Source of the DNA: Balneolaceae bacterium UBA3186
GTDB taxonomy: Bacteria; Bacteroidota; Rhodothermia; Balneolales; Balneolaceae
Assembly: GCA_002364085.1 (NCBI GenBank)
Contig: DEXK01000008.1
Location: forward strand, 31,638 to 95,637
Direction of reading: 5' to 3'
Length of the DNA: 64,000 bases
The position numbers and the translations under genes were made by a program. This document shows, one piece after another, positions 33,742 to 41,779 of this stretch (the first letter of the stretch is position 1; every line of letters starts with the position of its first letter). The notes under the pieces were generated by a model. That model saw only the letters and a list, made by a program, of their open reading frames with translations, was not told the origin of the DNA and ran no database searches.

Positions 33742-34218
33742 ATGAATATTGATACACGCAATAAAGTTTTAAGCATCGTTTTAGGGATCGTAATTCTAGC
33801 TCTTTCTTGGTTACTGTACGATTCTATAGTTACTCCATACCAAGAGGTACTTGAGCGTCAAGCTATGACTGAGCGTGTCCGCTATCATATGAGTACGATA
33901 AAGGATGTGCTTATTCAGTATGATGTTCGATATGGTAAGTATCCCCCGGCTGAAGGCGGTTTAGATTCTGTAGTTCAATTTGTTGAAAGTGATTCTGCTA
34001 TGATCTCTCTTTCTGATAGTCTTTTATCATATCAAGGGGAGCCATTTCCTGCAGGACAGCTGATTTATTCGCCCAGAGACCAACAGCGTTTCATCTATTC
34101 TGTAAATGATACCATTCGTCCACCACTGTATTTACTTCAAGATCCGAGTGAAGATTACAATGATGAAATAGGTAGTTTATCAAGAACCACAATGAGAAAC
34201 GCTCCTAGCTGGAATTAA
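33742..34218 (+). CDS. single-membrane-helix, pseudopilin-like protein
   Basis: This 158-residue protein has one N-terminal membrane helix (about 10-27). A helical stalk, QAMTERVRYHMSTIKDVLIQYDVRYG, follows, then KYPPAEGGLDSVVQFV. The last part resembles the helix-to-beta junction of GspG-type pseudopilins (YxxDxGxYPxxxxGLxxLV). The prepilin peptidase site and Glu5 are missing, so it would not be processed as a true pilin. The stop TAA overlaps the next ATG by one base (TAATG), which indicates coupling with the DUF3822-like gene. Its function is unknown; a membrane partner of the downstream protein is a reasonable inference. Confidence 0.78.
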   Translation: MNIDTRNKVLSIVLGIVILALSWLLYDSIVTPYQEVLERQAMTERVRYHMSTIKDVLIQYDVRYGKYPPAEGGLDSVVQFVESDSAMISLSDSLLSYQGEPFPAGQLIYSPRDQQRFIYSVNDTIRPPLYLLQDPSEDYNDEIGSLSRTTMRNAPSWN

Positions 34219-35078
34219 TGAGCGAATCCACCTCAAACTTGGGTGTTTGTTTTTTTGCTGATCGTCTTTTTTATGCACTCAACGATCCGCAGAACAGCAA
34301 GCACCTTTTTCGTATTGGGTCGTTTGATTTTAACTTTAATGTAAATCAAGCAATAACTACCCAGAACGAAAAGCATTTCCCTCTTTTACAAAAAACCTTT
34401 GACCGAATCTTTGAGGAACATAGCATCCAATCTGTACGGGCGTTAACACATCCGGGAGAAGAATGCTGGACAGCTCTCCCAAAAGTTGTTTATGATAATG
34501 CCGACGAACGTGAAGATCACCTCTCTATTTTAATGAAAGGAATTGATCGTAAAGAGGTCGAACCAACGTGGCATACACTAAGCAAATCAGCTTTTAAATT
34601 TCTTTGTTTACGTAGAAGAACCGTTATGCAAGGGTTTAATGACCTTACAGAAAAAATAGCTGTCACTGAATTTGCCAGTGACTTTGAGATCGCTCAGAAA
34701 TGGTCTTCGTTTCAAAAACCAGGTGGTTCTTTTATGATGATTGGTTGCCACAAAAATGTACTTACAATTACTTCTTTTTTGCTGGGCAAGTTTCGAGCAG
34801 CTACCTACTTTCAGTTTGATCAAATTACAGACGCGCCTTACCATTGGTTACAACAAGCTTCTAATTCTTCATGGATGAATGGATTACACGAAAATATTTT
34901 CCTTTTTGGACACCATACTCATGAAACGGAACAAGCACTTCAAGGATTTTGGGATCCATCTTCAGAAATCACACATTTAAATTCATTACAAACCATTGGC
35001 GTTGAAGCAGAAGAAGAAACCTACGGATTTGATCTGGCGGCAGCTTTTCCGGCAATTCTGTTAAGTCTGGATTTTTAA
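34218..35078 (+). CDS. DUF3822-like protein upstream of rsmD
   Basis: This 286-residue soluble protein begins LGVCFFADRLFYALNDP, has a conserved-looking middle (FMMIGCHKNVLTITSFLLGKFRAATYFQF) and ends SLDF. The main argument for DUF3822 is position: in Bacteroidota-type genomes a DUF3822 gene precedes rsmD and coaD, as here. The fold may be actin-like, but that is a guess from the paired beta-strand pattern. It is coupled to the pseudopilin-like gene and lies 104 bases upstream of rsmD. No catalytic motif is seen. Confidence 0.65.
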   Translation: MSESTSNLGVCFFADRLFYALNDPQNSKHLFRIGSFDFNFNVNQAITTQNEKHFPLLQKTFDRIFEEHSIQSVRALTHPGEECWTALPKVVYDNADEREDHLSILMKGIDRKEVEPTWHTLSKSAFKFLCLRRRTVMQGFNDLTEKIAVTEFASDFEIAQKWSSFQKPGGSFMMIGCHKNVLTITSFLLGKFRAATYFQFDQITDAPYHWLQQASNSSWMNGLHENIFLFGHHTHETEQALQGFWDPSSEITHLNSLQTIGVEAEEETYGFDLAAAFPAILLSLDF

Positions 35079-35182
35079 GCTTACTACACCCAAATTATAA
35101 CACCCTAACATTTTAGCACATTATTGTGTTAGCTTGTTATAGTGTTACAGTTGTTTCCTTATATTTACTCAAAAATTACTTC

Positions 35183-35734
35183 ATGCGAATAATTACCGGA
35201 AAACTTAAAGGACGCCGCTTTTCAATTCCAAAAGGATTGGATGTACGCCCTACCACAGACCGAACTAAGGAGAGTATCTTTAATAAGATTGTTGCTTACA
35301 AATATTTGGAAAACTCTGTAATTCTGGATCTCTTCGGTGGATCAGGAAATTTGGGATTCGAAGCAATTTCCCGCGGTGCTAAGCAAGTTACTTTCGTCGA
35401 TATTAAACCGGAGAATATCAAGCTGATCGAAAAAGTAGCTGCTGATTTCGAGATCGAAAAAAATATCAGAACCGTGGTTTCAGATGTTCAACAGTTTTTA
35501 GAAAACAGAACTATGAGCTATGATTTTATTTTCTGTGACCCACCATACTGGTATGAATGGATGGATGAAATGATTGCCGAGATAATTGATAACGAATGGC
35601 TGAATGAAGATGGTTGGTTTATTCTGGAACATGATAAGTACCATAATTACGAGGAACATCCCCATCACTTTTTTAGTAAAGCGTATGGCAGAACAACCGT
35701 TAGTATTTTTGAAAAGCATCCGGTAGAGAAGTGA
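35183..35734 (+). CDS. rsmD: 16S rRNA (guanine966-N2)-methyltransferase RsmD
   Basis: The 183-residue form starting at MRIITGKLKGRRF matches the standard family start. An ATG at 35126 would add a 19-residue hydrophobic leader that the family lacks. Motifs are VRPTTDRTKESIFNKI, the SAM-binding ILDLFGGSGNLGFEAISRGA, VTFVDIKPENI and the catalytic CDPPYWYEW (DPPY). RsmD methylates G966 of 16S rRNA during 30S assembly. The TGA stop overlaps the GTG start of the next gene (GTGA), showing tight coupling. CoaD follows two genes on, a common arrangement interrupted here by a lipoprotein gene. Confidence 0.95.
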   Translation: MRIITGKLKGRRFSIPKGLDVRPTTDRTKESIFNKIVAYKYLENSVILDLFGGSGNLGFEAISRGAKQVTFVDIKPENIKLIEKVAADFEIEKNIRTVVSDVQQFLENRTMSYDFIFCDPPYWYEWMDEMIAEIIDNEWLNEDGWFILEHDKYHNYEEHPHHFFSKAYGRTTVSIFEKHPVEK

Positions 35735-36375
35735 AAACGCTAACTCTAATACCTCTTTTTTTAATCGTACTTCTTAGTTGCAGAAGCAGTAAAAACTTAA
35801 CCCCTAATCCTGAAAATTATCAACATTTGGATATCAATGGTTTTGCTAATGAACTATTGAATGGTTGGGGAACCTTTAATACTAAAGAGTTTAATGATTA
35901 TGTACCTCATAGCTATCATTTAAACAAAATTGAATTAGCTAAACACATAGAAAAAATATCCGCTGATTCTTCTTCAGCATTTAAAGGTTTAATTATTCTT
36001 GGCCCAATGTCTTTTTTGTGGGAATACCGTACAATATATATACAAGAACACTATACTGATTCTAGTAAGATGATTGTAAACTTTCTACAGTTTCCGCATG
36101 CTCGGATTACATATAAAGCGACGAACTCAGTCGATATTAGTCAAGTTGATTCTTTGATTACGAGTATTAAAAATACACAGTTCATTTATTCAGGTTTACC
36201 TTCAGCTTCCCAATTTAATGAGAAAGATATTTTAGATATAGATTCAAAATTTGATCTTTTGATTCTATTTAAGACTAATAATGAGTTTCAATATTATTGG
36301 GGTTATATTGATGACAGTCCTATTGATGAGATTGGCAAAATTTTGACAGGCTCAATTACTACATATAATCACTGA
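35731..36375 (+). CDS. hypothetical lipoprotein between rsmD and coaD
   Basis: I do not recognise this protein. It has 214 residues, a GTG start overlapping the rsmD stop, and a lipoprotein signal (LIVLLSC, lipid Cys near residue 17). The rest is Ser/Ile/Asn-rich with alternating strands and no known catalytic motif. CoaD starts 2 bases after its stop, so it is an integral member of the rsmD-coaD operon. The local AT content is higher than in rsmD and coaD, which may mark a later insertion between two genes that are usually adjacent. Confidence 0.75.
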   Translation: MKTLTLIPLFLIVLLSCRSSKNLTPNPENYQHLDINGFANELLNGWGTFNTKEFNDYVPHSYHLNKIELAKHIEKISADSSSAFKGLIILGPMSFLWEYRTIYIQEHYTDSSKMIVNFLQFPHARITYKATNSVDISQVDSLITSIKNTQFIYSGLPSASQFNEKDILDIDSKFDLLILFKTNNEFQYYWGYIDDSPIDEIGKILTGSITTYNH

Positions 36376-36377
36376 TT

Positions 36378-36869
36378 ATGAAACACATTGCCTTATATCC
36401 CGGTTCATTCGATCCCATCACATTTGGGCATCTCGATATTTTAGAACGTGCCACCAATCTTTTCGATAAGGTTTTAGTGACTGTAGCTGTAAATCACAGA
36501 AAGAATGCGGTTTTTTCCGGCGATGAAAGAGTGGAACTCATCAAAGAGTGCCTGAAGGGAAAAGAATGGGCAAAGAATGTTGAGGTAGATCAGTTTACAG
36601 GATTACTTGTAAATCATGCCAAGAAAGTAAAAGCGAATACACTGATCAGAGGTGTACGACAAATTTCTGACTTTGAATACGAATTCCGAATGGCGCTTAC
36701 CAACAAAAGATTAGCCCCGGAAGTGGACACCGTATTTCTAATGCCCGATGAACATTTTACTTTCATCTCAGCATCGCTGGTAAAAGAAGTCGCTCACTGG
36801 AATGGAGATCTTTCGTCCTTTGTGCCCGAACGAGTTGCAAAAGCTCTACTGGAAAAACTAAATAAATAG
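36378..36869 (+). CDS. coaD: phosphopantetheine adenylyltransferase CoaD
   Basis: This 163-residue protein is the standard size. It shows YPGSFDPITFGHLDILERA with the nucleotidyltransferase TxGH motif, HRKNAVFSGDERVELI, NTLIRGVRQISDFEYEFRMALTNKRL and the ISASLVKEVAHWNGD motif. It makes dephospho-CoA from 4'-phosphopantetheine and ATP, the penultimate step of CoA synthesis. It is the last gene of the 33742-36869 run and is closed by a terminator at 36884-36910. Confidence 0.97.
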   Translation: MKHIALYPGSFDPITFGHLDILERATNLFDKVLVTVAVNHRKNAVFSGDERVELIKECLKGKEWAKNVEVDQFTGLLVNHAKKVKANTLIRGVRQISDFEYEFRMALTNKRLAPEVDTVFLMPDEHFTFISASLVKEVAHWNGDLSSFVPERVAKALLEKLNK

Positions 36870-36883
36870 TTTTGGGCTAGATT

Positions 36884-36910
36884 AGCAGAACCTGAAGGAT
36901 CTGCTTTTTT
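36884..36910 (+). terminator. rho-independent terminator after coaD
   Basis: AGCAGA (36884-36889) and TCTGCT (36900-36905) pair across a 10-base loop and are followed by TTTTT. It lies 15 bases after the coaD stop. Confidence 0.82.
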
Positions 36911-37048
36911 AAACCCTCTCAGGTTCATCTTGTTGTTATTTGGTATTTGAACTTTGTTTTTTTGTTCTTGAAATAGCGTTTCCCTTTTACCTAACTATTT
37001 GGGATTTTCCGCCTGCACAAAAAAACTATACTCCAACTCATCCCACGC

Positions 37049-38242
37049 ATGATATCCAACAGGGCACAAAACCTTCAGCCATCAGAAACTTTAAAGATCA
37101 CCGGAAAAGCTAAAGAGCTAAAAAGACAAGGTAAGTCTGTAGTTTCCCTCAGCGCCGGAGAACCTGATTTCAAAACTCCGCGACATATTTGCGATGCAGC
37201 TATAAGAGCAATTAATGATGGATTTCACGGATATACAATGAATACCGGAACCCCGGAATTACGTGCAGCCATCGTTGCAAAGCTGAAAAGAGATAATGGT
37301 TTGGATTACGATCCGTCACAGATCATCTGCTCTAATGGCGCGAAACAATCGGTTGGTTTTGGTTTATTGGCTATAGTAAATAAAGGCGATGAAGTAATTA
37401 TTCCTGCTCCGTTCTGGGTTTCTTACCCTGAAATGGTTCGTTTGGCTGAAGGAGAATCTGTGCTTGTAAGAACTTCCTTTGAAAATGACTTTAAGCTTAC
37501 GCCGCAGCAACTTGAAGATTCTATTACGGATAAAACGAAAGCAATCATTCTATGCTCGCCTTCAAATCCTACAGGCGCTTGCTACTCAAAAGAAGAACTG
37601 GAAGAGTTAGCGAATGTGCTTCGTAAACACCCAGAAATTTATATTCTCTCGGACGAGATCTATGAGTACATCGTTTTTGACAGCGACCATGTCAGCATTT
37701 TGAATGTTGCACCAGACCTTAAAGATCGGGTGTTATTGGTTAACGGATTTTCCAAGGGGTTTGCAATGACCGGCTGGAGATTGGGCTACCTTGCAGCGAG
37801 TAATGAAGTTGTAAGCGCTGTGTCCAAGATTCAAAGTCAGGAAACTTCCGCACCTTCTTCCATATCTCAGAAAGCAGCGGAAGCAGCATATAATGGCTCT
37901 TTGGATGAAGTTAAAGCTATGCGTGATCAGTTTAAAAAGCGTCGCGATTTCATGGTTAATTCATTGAATGCTATTGAAGGAGTAAGCTGCTTCTCTCCGG
38001 GCGGGGCGTTTTATGTATTTCCGGATATTTCTCATTATTTAAATTCATCAAAACCCGACGGAAGTAAAATTGAATCCTCAACAGAACTCTGTATGTACTT
38101 GCTGGAAGAATTCGGATTAGCTCTGGTCCCAGGTGACGCCTTTGGCGAACCGAATGGATTGCGAATGAGTTACGCCGCTTCGATGAATGACCTTGAAGAT
38201 GCTATGCAGAGATTTAAGAAAGGATTGGCGAGTTTGGGGTAA
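37049..38242 (+). CDS. PLP-dependent aminotransferase (aspartate aminotransferase, class I)
   Basis: This 397-residue protein is of the class I/II aminotransferase family, closest in pattern to the AspC-like I-gamma group. It shows LSAGEPDFKTPRHI, YTMNTGTPELRAAI, SPSNPTGACYSKEE, LSDEIYEYIVFD, the PLP-lysine motif NGFSKGFAMTGWRLGY and the substrate-binding Arg in GLRMSYAAS. It probably transfers amino groups between aspartate and 2-oxoglutarate, though aromatic or prephenate specificity cannot be excluded. It is monocistronic with its own 5' region after the coaD terminator. Confidence 0.94.
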   Translation: MISNRAQNLQPSETLKITGKAKELKRQGKSVVSLSAGEPDFKTPRHICDAAIRAINDGFHGYTMNTGTPELRAAIVAKLKRDNGLDYDPSQIICSNGAKQSVGFGLLAIVNKGDEVIIPAPFWVSYPEMVRLAEGESVLVRTSFENDFKLTPQQLEDSITDKTKAIILCSPSNPTGACYSKEELEELANVLRKHPEIYILSDEIYEYIVFDSDHVSILNVAPDLKDRVLLVNGFSKGFAMTGWRLGYLAASNEVVSAVSKIQSQETSAPSSISQKAAEAAYNGSLDEVKAMRDQFKKRRDFMVNSLNAIEGVSCFSPGGAFYVFPDISHYLNSSKPDGSKIESSTELCMYLLEEFGLALVPGDAFGEPNGLRMSYAASMNDLEDAMQRFKKGLASLG

Positions 38243-38317
38243 TTTATTATTCAAAGCGTTTGAAGCAGAATTATCTTAATTACTGGATTTGCAGGATTTA
38301 GTTTATTTAATTTTACT

Positions 38318-38343
38318 AATTCTGTAATCCTGTAAATTCTGCT
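38318..38343 (+). repeat. left copy of a 26-bp direct repeat framing the GxxExxY gene
   Basis: These 26 bases match 38750-38775 at 25 of 26 positions; only the eighth base differs (G here, T at the right). The shared core is AATCCTGTAAATTCTGCT. Just upstream, GGATTTGCAGGATTTA (38285-38300) is an imperfect reverse complement of the repeat, so the left end can also fold. Confidence 0.85.
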
Positions 38344-38353
38344 TCAGATTGCT

Positions 38354-38734
38354 ATGATTAAAAATGAGCTCACTTATAAGATCATAGGTTGTGCAATGAA
38401 TGTTCACAACACTATTGGTCCTGGCTTTCAGGAAGTTATATACCAGCGTTGTCTTAAAATGGAACTAGAAGAATCCGGATTGAACTTCGAAAGAGAGAAG
38501 AATCAAGCCATATTTTATAAAGATGTACAGGTTGGAACTAGAAGAGCAGACTTTGTAGTAGAAGAAAAAGTAATTGTTGAAATAAAAGCCGTTACAAAAC
38601 TTGAAGATGTTCATCTTGCGCAAGCAAAAAATTATACAGTTGCTTATGATTTTCCTTTAGGATTATTAATTAATTTTGGGAGTAAAAGCATGGAATATAA
38701 ATTGTTGTTCAACCCCAAATATCATCCAAAATAA
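38354..38734 (+). CDS. GxxExxY protein (TIGR04256), PD-(D/E)XK-like
   Basis: This 126-residue protein carries the defining motif in NTIGPGFQEVIYQRCL (G-F-Q-E-V-I-Y). It also has RADFVVEEKVIVEIKA, which has the D...E-x-K spacing of a PD-(D/E)XK nuclease core (Asp of RADF, Glu and Lys of VEIKA), and ends AYDFPLGLLINFGSKSMEYKLLFNP. The family is common and uncharacterised. Nuclease or nuclease-derived binding is the usual inference. The gene is framed by 26-bp direct repeats, which suggests it arrived or is maintained as a small cassette. It is not part of an operon with the flanking genes. Confidence 0.92.
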   Translation: MIKNELTYKIIGCAMNVHNTIGPGFQEVIYQRCLKMELEESGLNFEREKNQAIFYKDVQVGTRRADFVVEEKVIVEIKAVTKLEDVHLAQAKNYTVAYDFPLGLLINFGSKSMEYKLLFNPKYHPK

Positions 38735-38749
38735 TTCAAGTATGCTGAC

Positions 38750-38775
38750 AATTCTTTAATCCTGTAAATTCTGCT
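38750..38775 (+). repeat. right copy of the 26-bp direct repeat
   Basis: This copy differs from the left copy at one base. It begins 16 bases after the GxxExxY stop and ends 17 bases before the alkylation-repair gene. The distance between the copies is 432 bases start to start, so the repeat-bounded unit contains essentially only the GxxExxY gene. Confidence 0.85.
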
Positions 38776-38792
38776 CCAACCTACTTTTTTCT

Positions 38793-39569
38793 ATGGCCTA
38801 CAAACCTCTTAAACTTTGGTTCGATAAAGAACTGGCAGAACAGCTTTCGGAAAAACTACTTTCTGTTAGATCTGATTTTAACTCAATTCCTTTCCTCAAA
38901 AAAGTAAATGCAGGAGTTGATGGACTGGAACTTAAAGAAAGAGTCGAGTTAATAGCTGATGAGCTAAACAACCATTTGGAAAGCGATTATCCACAACAAG
39001 TTGAAGTTTTGCTTCAAATACTTGGTCCTGAAAACGATGAAGAAACAGGAATGTTTAAGAAATATTTCTGGATCATGCCCATCGCAAAATTTGTAGAAAA
39101 GTATGGTTTAGATCACTTTGATGTCTCCATGAGAGCTATACAAGAGATCACCAAGAGAAATACGGGTGAATATGCCATACGGCCCTTTATTGAAAAATTT
39201 CCTGAACAAACAATGGCAAGAATGAGAGTCTGGTCGTTGGATTCCAATAAACACATCCGAAGGTTATCAAGTGAAGGCGGTCGGCCGAGATTGCCCTGGG
39301 CCACCAAACTTCAAATGTTTATAGATGATCCAAATCCATTATTTCCTATTCTGGATAACCTTAAAGACGATCCTTCAAAATATGTTCAGAAATCTGTAGC
39401 TAACTGCCTGAATGATATATTGAAAGACAATCCAAAAGTTGCCAAAAGAATTATCGAAAAATGGATTACAGATGCTACGATAGAAAGAATCTGGATCATT
39501 AAACACGCACTCAGAAATCTTCGGAAACAAAATGATGAATGGGCGATGAAGATTATTTCTGCTCTTTGA
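38793..39569 (+). CDS. DNA alkylation repair protein (AlkC/AlkD-like HEAT repeats)
   Basis: This 258-residue all-helical protein has HEAT-like repeats. The stretch KHIRRLSSEGGRPRLPWATKL (about residues 164-184) is the signature of the AlkC-type DNA alkylation repair group (COG4335), followed by PILDNLKDDPSKYVQKSVANCLNDI, a typical HEAT pair. Such proteins excise 3-methyladenine or related alkylated bases. The exact glycosylase specificity and the catalytic residue cannot be fixed here. It is transcribed in the same direction as its neighbours, and the right repeat copy lies in its leader region. Confidence 0.85.
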   Translation: MAYKPLKLWFDKELAEQLSEKLLSVRSDFNSIPFLKKVNAGVDGLELKERVELIADELNNHLESDYPQQVEVLLQILGPENDEETGMFKKYFWIMPIAKFVEKYGLDHFDVSMRAIQEITKRNTGEYAIRPFIEKFPEQTMARMRVWSLDSNKHIRRLSSEGGRPRLPWATKLQMFIDDPNPLFPILDNLKDDPSKYVQKSVANCLNDILKDNPKVAKRIIEKWITDATIERIWIIKHALRNLRKQNDEWAMKIISAL

Positions 39570-39614
39570 TTTTAGGCCGATTCAAAGTACGTTCCTATAA
39601 CTAAACTCATTTTT

Positions 39615-39977
39615 ATGGAACTAACAGCTAAAATACTCATCGGACTTGTCGCCTTTATGCATCTTTATTTTTTGTGGCTGGAAATGTTTGCATGGACAAC
39701 ACGCGCAAAGAAAGTATTCACTGGGTTTACACCTGATTTCTTTGAAAAGACTAAAAATATGGCTGCCAATCAAGGACTTTATAATGGATTTCTTGCAGCC
39801 GGACTTATTTGGTCCTTTTTTATAGAAAACCCTTATTGGTGGATCAATGTGGCCTTATTCTTTCTGAGCTGTGTAGCAATCGCAGGTATCTTTGGAGCTG
39901 TTACAGTCAGCAAAAAGATCTTTTTCGTGCAAGGCTTGCCGGCAATTATAGGGATTCTTCTATTACTATTTATTTGA
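39615..39977 (+). CDS. DUF1304 small membrane protein
   Basis: This 120-residue protein has four predicted membrane helices and the DUF1304 pattern: ILIGLVAFMHLYFLWLEMFAW, MAANQGLYNGFLAAGLIW and FFVQGLPAIIGILLLLF. The family is widespread, and its function is unknown. It lies 45 bases after the alkylation repair gene and may be co-transcribed with it. Confidence 0.9.
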   Translation: MELTAKILIGLVAFMHLYFLWLEMFAWTTRAKKVFTGFTPDFFEKTKNMAANQGLYNGFLAAGLIWSFFIENPYWWINVALFFLSCVAIAGIFGAVTVSKKIFFVQGLPAIIGILLLLFI

Positions 39978-40025
39978 GGTATGAGTAAAAATCGCATCAC
40001 TTTTCTTGAAGATCTCTAATCAGAC

Positions 40026-40775
40026 ATGAAAGAATTCCACATTCTTAACGGTGATGCTTTAAAAGAGCAATTTCCTGACTCTTTAAATGGTAAGTTAATT
40101 GTTGCCAGAGAATGTTTAGTGGATGGTGATGTATCTGCCGATTCGTTGGATCAGCTATTTCAGCTAAGAGCTGAATATTTAAGTAATGCCTACGATTCAG
40201 AAATTGATTTCTACCATCAAGAAGTAATCCCCGAGTTCAACAAAATTATTTCTTTACCTGAACATTCAGTTATCAATCTTTGGTTTGAAGATGATCTTTA
40301 TTGTCAGGTGAATTTATGGTTTGTGTCTCATTTGATTCACGATTTCGCAAGTCCTTCTCAGGTCTTTCTTGTTCGCCCACATACCGATATTCAGTATGGT
40401 TTCGGCGGTTTAAATTCTGATGGTCTAGAAAACGCTTTTAAATCAAAAGTCCGGTTATCTCGTGACGAAGTGAAGCTTTTCTCTTCTCTTTGGGCGTTAT
40501 ATCAGCATCAAGATCATGAGGGAATTTTAGAACTCGCTCTGAAACACTCTGAAAGATTTCCTTTCTTAGAAGATACTGCAAAGGCGAACCTCGATCGGTT
40601 TCCAAATGATGGTTCACAGGGAAGACCTGAACGAACACTACTGGACATCATGAAAGAATTAGACTCTGATGAATTTGGTCCTGTTTTCAGGGAATTTCAT
40701 AAAAGAGAAAGCATTTACGGCTTTGGAGATCTTCAGGTAAAGCGATTGTTTGACGAATTGAGAAATAGTAACTAA
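40026..40775 (+). CDS. DUF1835 domain protein
   Basis: This 249-residue soluble protein begins HILNGDALKEQFPDSLNG, the DUF1835 opening, and has IVARECLVDGDV and VINLWFEDDLYCQVNLWFVSHLI. The C-terminal half is helical (SLWALYQHQDHEGILELALKH and FGDLQVKRLFDEL). DUF1835 occurs near regulators in many bacteria but has no assigned function. No membrane or secretion signal is visible. The GbsR-type regulator begins 42 bases downstream. Confidence 0.85.
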   Translation: MKEFHILNGDALKEQFPDSLNGKLIVARECLVDGDVSADSLDQLFQLRAEYLSNAYDSEIDFYHQEVIPEFNKIISLPEHSVINLWFEDDLYCQVNLWFVSHLIHDFASPSQVFLVRPHTDIQYGFGGLNSDGLENAFKSKVRLSRDEVKLFSSLWALYQHQDHEGILELALKHSERFPFLEDTAKANLDRFPNDGSQGRPERTLLDIMKELDSDEFGPVFREFHKRESIYGFGDLQVKRLFDELRNSN

Positions 40776-40817
40776 AGAAATCTTTCTTTCAGTGTAATTC
40801 TGATTATTTTCTCTCCT

Positions 40818-41387
40818 ATGAAAAGAACTCAAGCTTATACTGATGCCTTAGATCAATTTGTTCAACTTTGGGGAGATATGGCCTCTGCTTGGGGCATCAA
40901 TAAAACGATGTCACAGATTCACGCATTGCTGTATGCTGAATCTCATCCGCTTGATACCGACACTATCATGGATAAACTTGATATAAGTCGTGGAAATGCC
41001 AATATGAACCTGCACCGGTTAGTGGAATGGGAATTGATCCATAAAGTTCAAAAATCCGGAACGCGCAAAGATTTTTACACTGCTGAGACCGATGTCTGGA
41101 AAATAGTATCTACAATTATACGAGAACGGCAACAAAAGGAAATCGAGCCCATCAGAGCTGAATTGAAAGAGTGTATCGCTACGTTGGAATCTGGCGGGTT
41201 AAACGATGAAGAAAGCAAAGCCTTCAAACAACGGATAGAAAATTATAATGAGTTTCTGGAAATGTTTGAGCGATTTACCGGAGCTCTTCTCCCTTACATC
41301 AATAAAAAGAATCTCGGCTTTTTGAAACAGCTCATAAAATTAGTGGAAGTAAAAGAATCATTGATAGGAAAAAAGTCTGATGACTAA
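40818..41387 (+). CDS. GbsR/MarR-type transcriptional regulator
   Basis: This 189-residue protein is of the GbsR family. The winged helix-turn-helix lies at about 25-85 (KTMSQIHALLYAESHPLDTDTIMDKLDISRGNANMNLHRLVEWELI), with a long helical dimerisation region to the C-terminus. GbsR proteins repress glycine betaine synthesis genes in Bacillus; in this phylum the target and effector are unknown. Its coding end overlaps the yraN start by 8 bases, giving tight translational coupling. Confidence 0.9.
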   Translation: MKRTQAYTDALDQFVQLWGDMASAWGINKTMSQIHALLYAESHPLDTDTIMDKLDISRGNANMNLHRLVEWELIHKVQKSGTRKDFYTAETDVWKIVSTIIRERQQKEIEPIRAELKECIATLESGGLNDEESKAFKQRIENYNEFLEMFERFTGALLPYINKKNLGFLKQLIKLVEVKESLIGKKSDD

Positions 41388-41745
41388 AAAAACCACCCGT
41401 GAAATTGGAAACGAAGGCGAGGAACTGGCTTGTGCATATCTGGAAAGTAAAGGCTGGAGAATTCTGGAAAGAAATTATTTTTTCGAAAAGTCAGAGGTTG
41501 ATATAATAGCTTATGATGACACAGCTATTGTGTTTATCGAGGTAAAGCTTCGATCTTCTGATAAATATGGCAGGCCTGAAGAATATGTCTCTGAAGTAAA
41601 AGTAGAACATGTTTTTAAAGCTGCGGAGGCATGGATGTATGAACGGAAAATGGATGGTTCTCCCATGCGCTTTGATGTAATTGGAATTCTGCAAAAGAAA
41701 AATGAAGCGCCTCAATTCAATCACATTCAAGATGCCTTTCGTTAA
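41380..41745 (+). CDS. yraN: YraN-family (UPF0102) protein
   Basis: This 121-residue protein has the YraN family pattern: GNEGEELACAYLESKGWRILERNYFFEKSEVDIIAYDD followed by VFIEVKLRSSDKYGRPEEYVSEVK, which has a PD-(D/E)XK-like D...E-V-K core. The family is nearly universal in bacteria and is inferred to be a nuclease-fold protein with no agreed role; it often sits near rnhB. It starts inside the end of the regulator gene. PlsC follows 34 bases later. Confidence 0.92.
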   Translation: MTKKTTREIGNEGEELACAYLESKGWRILERNYFFEKSEVDIIAYDDTAIVFIEVKLRSSDKYGRPEEYVSEVKVEHVFKAAEAWMYERKMDGSPMRFDVIGILQKKNEAPQFNHIQDAFR

Positions 41746-41779
41746 TTGGAAATTTGCACTTGAATTCTGACTTTCCACC

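Noticed and set aside
35126..35182. 19-residue N-terminal extension of RsmD from the upstream ATG
   Set aside because: The family starts at MRIITGKLKG, and the extension is hydrophobic and unlike RsmD homologs.
38318..38775. CRISPR array or integron attachment site at the 26-bp repeats
   Set aside because: There are only two copies, the spacing is gene-sized, and no cas or integrase gene is near.
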